Assembly (NCBI GenBank): GCA_947579665.1
Contig: OX388349.1
Coordinates: forward strand, 19,500,459 to 19,564,458
Reading direction: 5' to 3'
Source: Sympetrum striolatum
Lineage: Eukaryota; Arthropoda; Insecta; Odonata; Libellulidae
Length of the DNA: 64,000 bases
This document shows, piece by piece, positions 11,180 through 20,827 of this stretch. Under the pieces are notes generated by a model. The model had not been told where the DNA came from. It was given only the letters and a program-made list of their open reading frames with translations, and searched no databases. Each line of letters begins with the position of its first letter. Within the stretch, counting starts at the first letter, position 1. Both the position numbers and the translations under genes were made by a program.

Positions 11180-11235
11180 TAAAAATCTAGGCTAATATCT
11201 ATACTAATAAAATGAATGCTTCATTCACATATCTT
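11180..11235 (+). mobile_element. Possible Helitron-like 5' terminus
   Basis: TCTATACTAATAAAATG after a host A fits the TC start and TATACTAATA context of many animal Helitron 5' ends. A near-repeat, CTATGCTAATAAAAATC, precedes it. No downstream end is recognised. Confidence 0.25.
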
Positions 11236-12417
11236 TTTAATTTTGTTTTCTTTAGATAAAAGTGGCTGTGAAGATGAGAATGAAAGTCTCTCATCCAATA
11301 TTCAAATTCGCAATCGTCTGATCTAATTACGGAATAGTTTGACTAGTTTCAGCACGGCGAAGCATTTTTTTAATAGGTCGACATTTCGGAAGGATGGAGG
11401 AAGATATAATCTCTATTAATATTGGTCCTGTAATTAGCAGCCGGATTAAGCCCGAGGAGAGGGTGGCCAATTAAAACTTCCAAAATAAAAGTCGCTAAAA
11501 CCTGTAAGTTGGAGAATAAATAAAAGTCTCTTTTTAAAAGGAGTCAAATTGGCCAGGGGGAAATGCCAAGTTGTTTAATTAAGGTTAATTATGGCTTTTA
11601 ATTCATGGAACGCTTTGCGAAACCAACTCGAGTGTAGCTATTTTACAATCACGGAGCAATTTTAGCGCGGAAATTTCTCATTTGCGAAATTACCTGCAGT
11701 TGTACAAAGTTGTTCGGGCGTTTCACTAAATTAGCAGATATCAAAACAAAATTTGAGGATTATAAGAACTGCATCTGTTCTTCTTTTATATGATCCTTGA
11801 TTGTTCCTCGGGTTTAATGTTTGTGTGTATTTTACTGTCAACACCTTAATACGAAAATAATTGAGGTCAAAGTGACACCTCGCGACCAATTAAGGAACTT
11901 TTTTCGGTGCAACGAACTAAAATTAAGTGATCTTTCATTCTCAAAGCTACACGATGTATTACGGCACTGAAATCTCTTTTGACTTGCCTCAACCTTATTT
12001 TATCTATTTAGACTCTGTAAACATTATGAGCATGTTCAGTTTTTACTTCTTAGTCTTCAATAAGAAAGTTGTTGAAATAAATTAGCAGTTGGTTTGAAAA
12101 AATTAGTACACATTGGTGTTTGTTCTTGTTAGGTTAAAATATGTCAGAGTAAGTAGATGCTAATTAAGTGTAAATACTTCCCATAATTTCATATATTAAA
12201 ATATTATAGTTTATTTCGTGGATAAAAACTAATTTGCCAAAACAGGAATAACAAAATATCTCCATTCTATGATTATGACTATGAATCCATGTGGTTTATT
12301 TTGTAGTGATTCCATCTTAGATATCAACACCGATTTCCTAGACAATGGTTTTATTTAGTACTTAGATTGAGTTCCGTAAACAAGTCACTATTATTAGGAA
12401 TATGTTTTTTTAATTAA
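11236..12417. other. AT-rich stretch, nothing recognised
   Basis: No gene or repeat supported. Slightly higher GC at 11420-11720 without coding resemblance. Confidence 0.45.
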
Positions 12418-12560
12418 TGATTGTTGTGGACGGTTATTGAGAACGAGTGATTGTTGGCAGGGAAGAATAGCTGTGCAGAATTGATTGTTTACCGCTCAAA
12501 TAAATGTTAAATAATTACTATTGCAGATAAGTGATTGTTGCCGATGTATTATTGTTGTCA
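12418..12560. repeat. ATTGTTG-rich decayed repeat tract
   Basis: GATTGTTG-like words recur with starts near 12421, 12451, 12485, 12535 and 12552, roughly multiples of 15-17 bp. Similar words are dense near 5530-5640 and 7500-7560. It may be a decayed minisatellite; the period is not firm. Confidence 0.3.
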
Positions 12561-12839
12561 GGGTTTTATTGGTTTTATTCAATGAATCAATTGGAAGGTT
12601 TGCAAAACATATGATGAATTGTAGGAAAAAATTGCATATATTTTACATAATCTACACAATAGCATAGAAATGAGATAGACTGTAGGTTGCTAAAATAGAG
12701 TTTCAGCGTTTAATAAAGAGAGATTTTCAAAATGATATTTACCTATTTTACTGAATTAGGAAACAAATTCTTGCGTTAAAAATTGCGAAAAGGTGAGGAT
12801 AACAAAATAGCACGCCTGTCACGTATATGTTTAGCTATC

Positions 12840-13205
12840 TCTTCATCTTCCTGATCGCACGTTACACAGCATCCGACGGCGTCCGTGCAATCTCCAGCGA
12901 ACAATTTAGGTAATGCGTCTCGATGCGGTCGATTTTTTCGTTCGGAGCGTCAAAATCTCTTCGGGATCTTGGAAAGCGGCGCCGAAATTCGTTCGCATAA
13001 AAACGCCGCCGCTTGTGTTAGCGCCCGGTTTCGAAACCCACGATTCATTATTCACAGCGGGAAAGTTCAAAGTTCAGCAATTGGGAGCCGAAGCCGCTAA
13101 AAAAAGAGTGGAAAGTTTCGGAAAGTGACGGAGGAGATTAAACTTTTAAGCCGCATCGCTTGCATAAGAAACATTAGCGCATTTCTCGGGGATTAACGGA
13201 GACGA
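12840..13205. other. CpG-rich patch without recognisable gene
   Basis: Strong local enrichment (GGCGCCGAAATTCGTTCG, AAACGCCGCCGC). Two overlapping plus-strand open frames of 71 codons exist in different phases, as expected when stop codons are rare by composition. Neither has a known motif. It borders the SINE pair that follows. Confidence 0.4.
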
Positions 13206-13208
13206 AAA

Positions 13209-13304
13209 ACTATGAGGTGAGCGGGAATCGAACCTGGATCTTCCACCTTTCATAGAGTGCTACTGTTCAGTACTTCACAAACTTGAGTCCTCACTTAACA
13301 CCGA
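13209..13304 (-). mobile_element. tRNA-derived SINE-like sequence
   Basis: The minus strand has CCAGGTTCGATTCCCG as B box and T-arm, with GTGAGGA at one end able to pair with CACCTCA-like sequence at the other as an acceptor stem. The anticodon region is degraded. It sits beside another SINE (13345-13440) but has a different body. Confidence 0.5.
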
Positions 13305-13344
13305 TAGCTTATTTGATAATAACCTTGTGTGATATATTGTTGTT

Positions 13345-13440
13345 GTATTGTTAAAAGTGCTTCGACAGCTTTGGTCATTTTGCACATTGGCTCCCACCGG
13401 GATTCGAACCCGGGACCGCTTTCACCAAAGGCAAACTTGT
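13345..13440 (-). mobile_element. tRNA-derived SINE, family S1
   Basis: On the minus strand: GAAAGCGGTCCCGGGTTCG, AATCCCGGTGGGAGCC, then TGTGCAAAATGACCAAAG and CTGTCGAAGCACTTTTAAC. The same post-tRNA tail occurs after tRNA-like heads at 18526-18640, 26002-26108 and 56713-56819, which makes this a SINE family and not a stray tRNA. The A-box side is weak or missing. Confidence 0.7.
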
Positions 13441-13482
13441 ACAAAGCAGCCTTGTTCATGTAGCATAGTTGCGTTGCTGATG

Positions 13483-13662
13483 GTAACCTTCTTTTTGGTA
13501 CTCTTGTTTATAGTAATCTTGTTTACGGTATCCCATACTATTGACCTTTTGGATAGTAACCTAGTTTACAATAAGCTCGTTTATATTCACCCTTCCGATA
13601 GAAACCTTGTTTCTAGTAACCATGCTTACCAAGTTTTAGTGATCGTAGTTACCTCATTCGTA
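13483..13662 (+). repeat. Decayed 15-bp minisatellite
   Basis: Cutting the sequence from 13483 in steps of 15 gives units such as GTAACCTTCTTTTTG, GTACTCTTGTTTATA, GTAATCTTGTTTACG, GTAACCTAGTTTACA, GAAACCTTGTTTCTA and GTAACCATGCTTACC, around a GTAACCTTGTTTAYN consensus. Two units are shorter (13-14 bp). About twelve units are visible. The plus-strand open frame across it reflects the multiple-of-three period and is not evidence for a protein. Confidence 0.75.
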
Positions 13663-13890
13663 AAACAATTTTCTTCATCCCCCTCCAACTCCCGTTTCCT
13701 ACCTCTTTAATCTTATTTTTCCTGTAATGAATCTTGAAAAGTAGTTTTCAAATATCTTGATTTATAAAAAGCAGTACAAAAAGTTTTTAGTTACAAAACA
13801 GCTTACATTCGTCTCTATAAGAATAAAAATCTGATGTGGCCAACACAGGACTTTCTCCATATTTATTAAAAACATAAGCCTATGCCGGTA

Positions 13891-14425
13891 ATAACTCTAA
13901 AACCATGAGTGTTACAGGAAAATGTTTCATACAAGCTTTGTAGTAAAAAATATTATCTACAACTTTGGTACATAATTGTATATACTTACATCGCATTCTG
14001 ACAGAGATGAGTATGAAAAACTTCCTTTTCTGGGTAAACAACAACTTCCGGTTAACCATTATTGCGGAATAACTCCTAAACAATCAGTGTTACGAAAAAA
14101 TATTTCATACAAAAGTTCTAGTAAAATACATAATCTACAACTTTTGTGTATAAATGTATATACCTATATTGCATTCTGACAGAGATATGTATGAAAAACT
14201 TCCTTTTCTGGGTAAACAACAACTTCCGGTTAACCATTATTGCGGAATAACTCCTAAACAATCAGTGTGACGAAAAAATGTTTCCTACAAAAGTTGTAGT
14301 AAAATACATTATCTATAACTTTTGTGTGTAATTGTATATACCTATATTGCATTTTTACAGAGATATTTAAGAAACAAAATTTTGTTCCGGATAAACCGTA
14401 ACTTCCGGTTAAGCGATATTCTCCA
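13891..14425 (+). repeat. 178-bp tandem units inside HINE-like copy 2
   Basis: The phrase ATAACTCCTAAACAATCAG (first unit altered) starts at 13891, 14069 and 14247, exactly 178 bp apart. Units share ACTTCCGGTTAACCATT and AACTTCCTTTTCTGGGTAAA. The third unit degrades towards 14425. This is a nascent satellite within a mobile element. Confidence 0.85.
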
Positions 14426-14530
14426 AAAACTAATCAACTCTTAATTTTGTTAGAAAAATTCTAAATATGAATTTTGAAAATGATCGGATAATTACTTTTT
14501 AAGATAGAGCGCACACAAACTTTTTAACCA

Positions 14531-14564
14531 CAGACAGACAGACAGACAGACACACAGACAGACA
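14531..14564 (+). repeat. CAGA microsatellite in HINE-like copy 2
   Basis: (CAGA)n with one CACA interruption, placed just before the conserved 3' block that reads CCCCAAAACAT. Confidence 0.95.
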
Positions 14565-14704
14565 TGTTCGGGAAAATAGCTAAAAATGCTCTATGGGCCC
14601 CAAAACATCTATTTCCGTCGAAATCTGGAGGTCGAATTTTTTTGCGAATACAATACTTTCTCTATACTACGTATAGGGAGAAAGTAATAATATCCATATA
14701 TTAG

Positions 14705-14911
14705 GTTGAAAGAAAAAACTGAGTAATTTCCACAATAAATTTTTAATTTTAACGACCGGTTTCGGCATTGACAGCCATCCTCAGGTTGGCTGAGGATGGC
14801 TGTCAATGCCGAAACCGGTCGTTAAAATTAAAAATTTATTGTGGAAATGTCTCAGTTTTTTCTTTCAACTTAAGATGTCGTTCCACGAAGTACAGCCAGG
14901 ACATATTGATT
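14705..14911 (+). mobile_element. Hairpin retroposon, copy A (near-perfect arms)
   Basis: A 207-bp element between perfect 15-bp direct repeats ATATCCATATATTAG (14690-14704 and 14912-14926). The 80-nt left arm begins at the first base (14705-14784) and pairs with 14790-14869, with two mismatches by eye and a 5-nt loop. Each arm carries GACCGGTTTCGGCATTGACA or its complement. The 42-nt single-copy tail 14870-14911 contains GTTCCACGAAGTACAGCC. The long duplication excludes ordinary cut-and-paste MITEs. A transcript would form a long dsRNA hairpin. No A or B box is visible, so the promoter is unknown. Confidence 0.9.
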
Positions 14912-15335
14912 ATATCCATATATTAGATTAATTATACTTCTAATATGAATTTTCAGTATTTTACGATTTAGGTAATAATATTTTGTAAATATGTTAATCA
15001 CTTTTTCGAAAGCTTGACAAGAAATGCTGAATTGAGTTGCTAAATTTCGTCATGCCGCATGGCATGCTTTCAACTATTATCCGTTGCACGCGATTGTGTG
15101 GAAGACAAAAGTTTTGTAAGCTCGACCTTAGCCTTTAGACCTTTGGTCTACCGCGTTTTTCCTTTTAGTTCGCTCGAAATTTAGCTGAAAGTTAGAAATC
15201 AGGAAAGCGTTTCCCTTCTATCTAATACGTGACATCCACAATTTTTGTGTTGCCACACAATTTTTGCCACATTTGCTATGTTTGATGAATTGGTGAATTT
15301 GGGTGGATTTCTTACACTATAGGTGAAAAAAGAAC

Positions 15336-15440
15336 TATTTTATTATTATTATTACTAAGGGACTTTGTTTCAAGAAATTTGGTACTTATAAGTCCCATCT
15401 TCCATTTAACCAATACATCTACATAGTATACAAATACAAA
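15336..15440 (-). mobile_element. LINE 3' end, family E, (TTA)n tail
   Basis: A TTATTATTATTATTA run (15338-15356 region), then, read on the minus strand, GGTTAAATGGAAGATGGGAC. The same arrangement in opposite orientation lies at 19750-19842, where AATAAAG precedes the tail. Only the untranslated 3' end is visible; the AT-rich continuation to about 15680 may be more of it. Confidence 0.55.
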
Positions 15441-16189
15441 TGATAAAACAAAATAATGTACAAATCTATAAAAAATATAAAAAATTAAAATGCATAAATC
15501 TATATAATAAAATACGAAATGAAACTGATTACTATATAATCTTATTCAAAGTACACATCTATGAATCTATTTAATATGATACCAAATAAAAATAATTACC
15601 AATATAATAGTCTTATTCAAAATTAAAATACGATCATATACAACTATGCAACTTTGGAAATACAGACATATACGCATAGGTGTGTATATACTCCCTAATT
15701 TAGTATTGGAATCGTGATAAACAATTTTCAACATGATAATTCTAAATAATCATCTTTTTTCGACCCCAATTGTTATGATCTTAATTATAATTGCCCTCTT
15801 CCAATTATGAGGATCATTGCCATACTCGTTGCTATTTTTATTACTACCTATTATTTAGATGTCACCATTGTTCTTGCGTACATGGTCAATGCAGTACAAA
15901 GCTTCACTCAAAAGAATATTGGCAAAATTATTGTTTACGAACAATTTATGCTATATTAATTTTATTATGCTGCTCATACCCTAATTAGGTCAACCATTAT
16001 TATCACAATAACAAGAAACTTAGTATTTTGGATACGTCTTTCCACGAAGTCGCATCTTCCAATAGCAATTTCATCATTATTACCAGTATCCTATTTATTA
16101 TTTTCCTAATTTACTCTGACATAGATTGTTGAATGTCATATTATTGTATAATGAGCTAAACAAGGCGTTCGAAAGAATAATGTTTCGAC
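15441..16189. other. AT-rich stretch, nothing firm
   Basis: 15510-15620 holds a weak duplication around AATCTTATTCAAAG / TAGTCTTATTCAAAA. Many ATTAT and ATTGTT words occur. No coding signal. Confidence 0.4.
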
Positions 16190-16510
16190 GGTGCTCCTTC
16201 GGTTTGGACCATCCTGTGAACCCCATCGGCCCTCCGCATCTCTAAACGTCTCATTTTCTTCTCAGGCAGAGATTAAGGGCCAGATTTGGCAACGGTTGCA
16301 GGAGCAGAATTTTAAAGAGGGGAATTTTAGGCGCAAAAAAGGCCACCGATTTGCAACTTTCGCGAATCCATGCGAAGCTCTCTACCGGTCAATCAAGTTT
16401 CCGTGGGGAACTAGGATAGAGCGAATTGCGAAGGCCTTATTTTTCCTCGCGATTCGACAGAAATTCATCACCCGACGTCTTTTGACATTACCTTCCTCTC
16501 TCCCTTAACC
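16190..16510. other. CpG-rich patch without recognisable gene
   Basis: Includes CTTTCGCGAATCCATGCGAA. A plus-strand open frame of 105 codons spans it but has no known motif. TTCGCGAA-type words also occur in other patches (24133, 27770). Confidence 0.35.
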
Positions 16511-16747
16511 CTTGTATTATACGCTCAGTTACTTTCAACAGCAATTCCTCTCCTTTCCATATCTTACCCACTGCCTTCGTTTTATTACCTCAACCTTTTC
16601 TTTCTTAGCTATCTCCAGCTGTAGTTAGTATATTAACCCTACTTACCCTTATTAATATACACTCATCTTGAAGGACTCCAATATTTTAATCTCCTTCTTT
16701 CTGAATTTCCATAATCCGCATCAATATCACTATTCTCAACGCAAAGT

Positions 16748-16910
16748 ATTTATTTATTTACATTTTATGTTACTATTTGGCTTTTTGGCCTGGTGTCAAC
16801 GTTGGAGAGGAGCTTCATATATTAATTGAAATATGTCCTGGTATTCGCCCAAAGACGGGAGGGAAACCCAAAACCTTATATGGACAATGCACTAAACTTT
16901 ACGTACATAC
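16748..16910 (-). mobile_element. LINE 3' untranslated end, family B
   Basis: The minus strand of this interval aligns with the 3' part of the LINE copy at 34175-34835. Shared blocks on the plus strand here are TCCTGGTATTCGCCC, CGGGAGGGAAACCC and TTGGCCTGGTGTC, ending in a TATTTATTTATT run that corresponds to the AATAAATAAATT tail there. No coding part is kept. Confidence 0.65.
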
Positions 16911-18525
16911 TTGTTTACTATTTTCGGATTATCATACAATCGCTTTGTCGTCCACATTTTTCATCGACTCAACTTCTTCAACTTTCACTCCTTCATCAAC
17001 TTCTCCGCAAGCTTCCTCCACCATTTTGTCACATTTGCGGTGATTTTCCTGGGCGAATAAACTCGATGGGCATGTTTCCTTACGAAACGAGTGATGCAAT
17101 TGAAGAAGAATGCAACTTAAATAACCGGTGGGGGGAATTTGTTGAAGTAAAATAAAACATATGGTAATTGTCATGCATAAAATTAAAGTAACTCCAAATC
17201 GGTTTGTCACGCCTTTGACCTCATTCTTTCACCATTTTACTCGCATGGTGAAAAAATATTTTTCTTTTGACAGTTTTAAAACTCTTTTTCATGATTTCCT
17301 TTTCGTCATTATCTTAGCAATTCGAAGAGTAGTTTGTTATTGTCCTCCATGTCACCCTGTCACCAACCAATCTCTATATCGTTCCACAGTTTCTAACTTC
17401 AACCCAAACCAATATCCGCCATAATCCAATCTAAATCTTCCTCCACAATTCCTCCCTTTCACCAACCCTTCCCATAATGTCTTCAGCAGACTATCCTACT
17501 TTGGTGTGTGTCATTTTAAGTTCCCTCTTTTGTTACTAATGTTACCCATATGCTTGTTTACTCATTTGATCATTATAGTCTCAATAGTTACTCACAACCA
17601 AGGTTTCGATTTCATTTTCATCTATCTTCTATGGTATTTATCACATTTTAACTGATTTTAATCTTTTACTTTCTGCTTCCGTTACTCTCAATCATTGAAG
17701 AAATACGATAGGAAACCTTATCAGTCCACTTCTAACCCCTACAAGCTCCCTTTGGCTTTGCAGGGGGCTTAAACATCAGTTATCCGAACTAACTTTTTAC
17801 TCTATCACTATCGCGTATCGTTCGCGAAAAGAATGGGTTATAAAAACGACTTTTAGTAGCATCGATTTATTTTAATTTAGGCTCATTATCGCATAGACCG
17901 CAATAACAGGGGGTTGCATAATACCGCGCCGATGTACTTTCCCAAATAGTGGTGTGAATATTTTTCTAATATCCGAATTCGTGTTTTTTGTTGTCAGCTA
18001 TTGGCTTTTGGTTAGTTTTCTTCCTCTTTTTCTTGCGTAGTCAAGTCACGAAAGAAGAGAAACCAAAGTATACCTTCTGAATTTATTGCTTTGGGCGGTA
18101 TTTTATAAAGTTTCATATCTGATGTAAGCAGAGAATCACTGCATAGTATGTGTGGGCGAATTAACTGATAAAAACATTTGAATTGTGTGTCGACGAAAAA
18201 GGCTGAAAGATTTTTCTCTGTTCCCTGAAGTTGTATCCATAAAAATAATTTTGATCTGTATCCGAAATAAGCGAGTGGCCCTGCGCATAGCAACCCGTCC
18301 GAACTACTGCAATGATTTTGACATCGCTCTTTAATTCTTGCACTTTCCACACTAACTATTTCTGTAGTTATATATGGATGGCTCATGCAATTGTTTAATA
18401 AAAAACACTACGTATAACAACAGGAATTAATTGTTTTAACGCAGATATAAATCTAGTGAATGGCTATTTGTCTGTCTTCTGTATAGTTTATGTCAGCATA
18501 TCTTCTTTTAATTGTATTTGTAGTA
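16911..18525. other. AT-rich stretch, nothing recognised
   Basis: A minus-strand open frame of 124 codons (18012-18386) and several shorter ones show no recognisable motif. Low complexity and pyrimidine-rich runs are present. Confidence 0.45.
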
Positions 18526-18640
18526 TTTTTAAAAGTGTTTCGACAGTTTTGGTCATTTCGCACGTGTGCTGTGACCGGGAATCGAACCCGGGGCCATTTT
18601 CCCGAAGCCGCTGCCTATCCGGGGGCCATTTCTTACCCTT
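18526..18640 (-). mobile_element. tRNA-derived SINE, family S1
   Basis: The minus strand reads CCGGGTTCGATTCCCGG, then ACGTGCGAAATGACCAAAAC and CTGTCGAAACACTTTTAAA. Head and tail match the copies at 13345, 26002 and 56713. The A-box half lies around 18600-18640 and is poorly kept. Confidence 0.7.
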
Positions 18641-19749
18641 TTTTATGGTAAACTTGTTATCAACATAAAAATTGCTAAGTAATGTTACTGTTTTGAAGGT
18701 CACATTGTTGAAGAACAATCCGAAAATAATGAAAACAAGAAATTGAGAAGTATTGTTCTAAAGCCAACATCAATGTTTTTGAATCACGATTATTAGTATA
18801 TTCATGGTTTGGAGTTTAACTAAGGACTCTTTTGCGAAAATGGAGGAAATAAATTGCACTAGAAACAAAACTAAAATTGGTAACAGCAAACCAAAGAAGG
18901 AAGGTCGAAGTTCTACACCAAGGGATGAATTGGAGGATAGCACTTTTCCTCTTGCAAATCGTTAAGGAAAAAACAAGCAAAGATTATCGATTGGACAAAG
19001 AATAGAGTGCACAGTAATCCCAATGGGACGAGTAGATGAAGCGAGTATGATGGACAGGTGAGCGTAGGCATTGATTGCAGCGGGAGGCGATTGCAGCGCA
19101 TTCTGCCGGATGACCAATGGAGGCTTGCTTAAATCACTCCGTGAGACAAATGAGTTGCGATCTGCGTCGAGCAAACATTTCGGAAATTGGCTCATTTGAA
19201 GAGGTCCAGGGGATGCCGAGTCCTTTATCTCTCTTCGCTCTTCTCCATTCATTTGTTCAACCGAACATCCGTCACGGGAATCGAACGCGGGGCTTTATCT
19301 CACTCTGTGTCAAGGGTAACGGAAAGCTTTCGTGGGAAAATAGTCGCTTCAGACTTATTTGATTCAATGCGTTCGCACCTACGAAGTGGAAAAAGGAATG
19401 TGGAGTTGGAATGCTCGTTGATTCTTAACGGGAGGATGCTTGTAAATTGGGAAAAAAGTTAGAAGCGCAGTTTACAGAGGATTCAACGCTGCACATGTTA
19501 GCCTAATTCTTAAACGTCTCTCACAGCCTTTTTTGTAGCTTTTACAGCCATCACCTCCTTCCAAAGCTAATTTTTCTCGTCTCTAGCGGATTTTATAATA
19601 CCCTTTGATCGAATTATATTCAATCAATGCAACCAGTTTTATTTATATTTAAAAAGTCCAAGTAAAAATAATTATAAATCGTCTTTATTTGGGTGAAATT
19701 AAGACTAGGATTCTCTTCTTCCTTTTTTCTACTATCTCTTTAAATGAAT
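18641..19749. other. Mixed stretch; weak B-box-like word at 19272
   Basis: CGGGAATCGAACGCGGGGC (19277-19295 region) reads on the minus strand as a degraded B box, without other tRNA parts. 19100-19420 is CpG-richer, with overlapping open frames on both strands and no recognised motif. Confidence 0.4.
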
Positions 19750-19842
19750 TATTTATGTATTGTATGACGATGGGTTAGATGGAAGAGGAGACTTTTAGTC
19801 TCAATCTCGCCCGAATAAAGCCGTTTTATTATTATTATTATT
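19750..19842 (+). mobile_element. LINE 3' end, family E, AATAAA plus (TTA)n tail
   Basis: GATGGGTTAGATGGAAGAGG, TCTCGCCCGAATAAAG, then TTTTATTATTATTATTATT. This is a typical terminal arrangement of insect LINEs whose tail is a short simple repeat. The minus-strand copy at 15336-15440 supports it. Confidence 0.65.
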
Positions 19843-20827
19843 CCATCAAATCCATCGTCATAGATTATACCTCTATTAAACTAAACAGTTTGAGAAAAGA
19901 GAGAAGAATTGTGTATATAAAAATCCTAAGAGTTAATAAGGAAGATTAAAAATTTGAACGGCTTTCATCAAATATAAACATAGTTTTTTAATTTTATTTC
20001 TTATATATGAGCCAAATTTAACATGAAATATTTTTTTTCGTTCCCAATATTTCAGAATTATTTGATTTCCTATGCCTTATTTATGAGCTTATCTTACCGT
20101 GCGCTCGAGACCCTAATTCAATAGTGCTTCTGGTTGCTATGGTAGCGATATTTATAAGCAAGCTTTTATCGAATATCTGTTTATTTTTATCAAAGATTTG
20201 CAATATTAGAAAGGATCTGGTGCTTTCCCGGCGAATATTGTGCATGAAGTTCTCTCGGGTTGCAAGCCGGGAGGTTTCTTCAATGTCTCTCGATAAATAC
20301 TTTGTGAATGAGTACAACTCTCCGTGAGGAGATTTTTTCTTTTAGGATGTTTAAGATTATTGATTTATGATTTAATTTTCCAAAGGAAAGTAATGCTATA
20401 CCTATAAAATTTATATCCTTTCAAAAAGATGAAAGAATTAAATCAATTAGTACCATTCCTTATATAAAATGTATCGCTAAATCCGACGTATACATAAAAA
20501 TAGTGATTTTGACTTGTGTTATCTCAGTGTCTCGTGTTTTAGGCAACTATGTGCACGTATACATATATAACACTGTTAATTTTGGATTAAACTCTCCATT
20601 TTTCTCTGTTTACAATACTCCATGCTTACTTTTCTTGCATACATCTCTCAAATCAGCTATAGTGTTGGTGAGGCAACCTGGGAAAGTGCCCAGGGCCCAA
20701 GCTCGTGGGAGGAGGCAAAAAAAATTGCAGCTATATTATTTATCATTTTCATCCTCGGGCGCCAAAAATTCCTCGACCCGGGGCGAAGATCCATCACTTC
20801 GTATCTGGATATATAGAGTAATAGTAC
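19843..20827. other. AT-rich stretch, nothing recognised
   Basis: A slightly CpG-richer part at 20090-20330 carries short open frames on both strands without motifs. Confidence 0.4.

Larger units (their letters stand above)
13828..14690 (+). mobile_element. Non-autonomous Helentron/HINE-like element, copy 2
   Basis: Starts AAAAATCTGATGTGGCC with ACTTTCTCCAT at 13850-13860. Ends with a hairpin 14655-14685 (ACTTTCTCTATAC / GTATAGGGAGAAAGT) and GTAATAA. A CAGA microsatellite at 14531-14564 occupies the place of the CA run in copy 1. The interior consists of 178-bp tandem units different in period from copy 1. No coding capacity. A hairpin retroposon inserted directly after its 3' end, using its last bases as part of the target duplication. 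Confidence 0.65.

Noticed and set aside
16030..16060. Another hairpin-retroposon tail (CTTTCCACGAAGTCGCATC)
   Set aside because: Only about a dozen bases resemble the tail signature; no arms and no flanking duplication.
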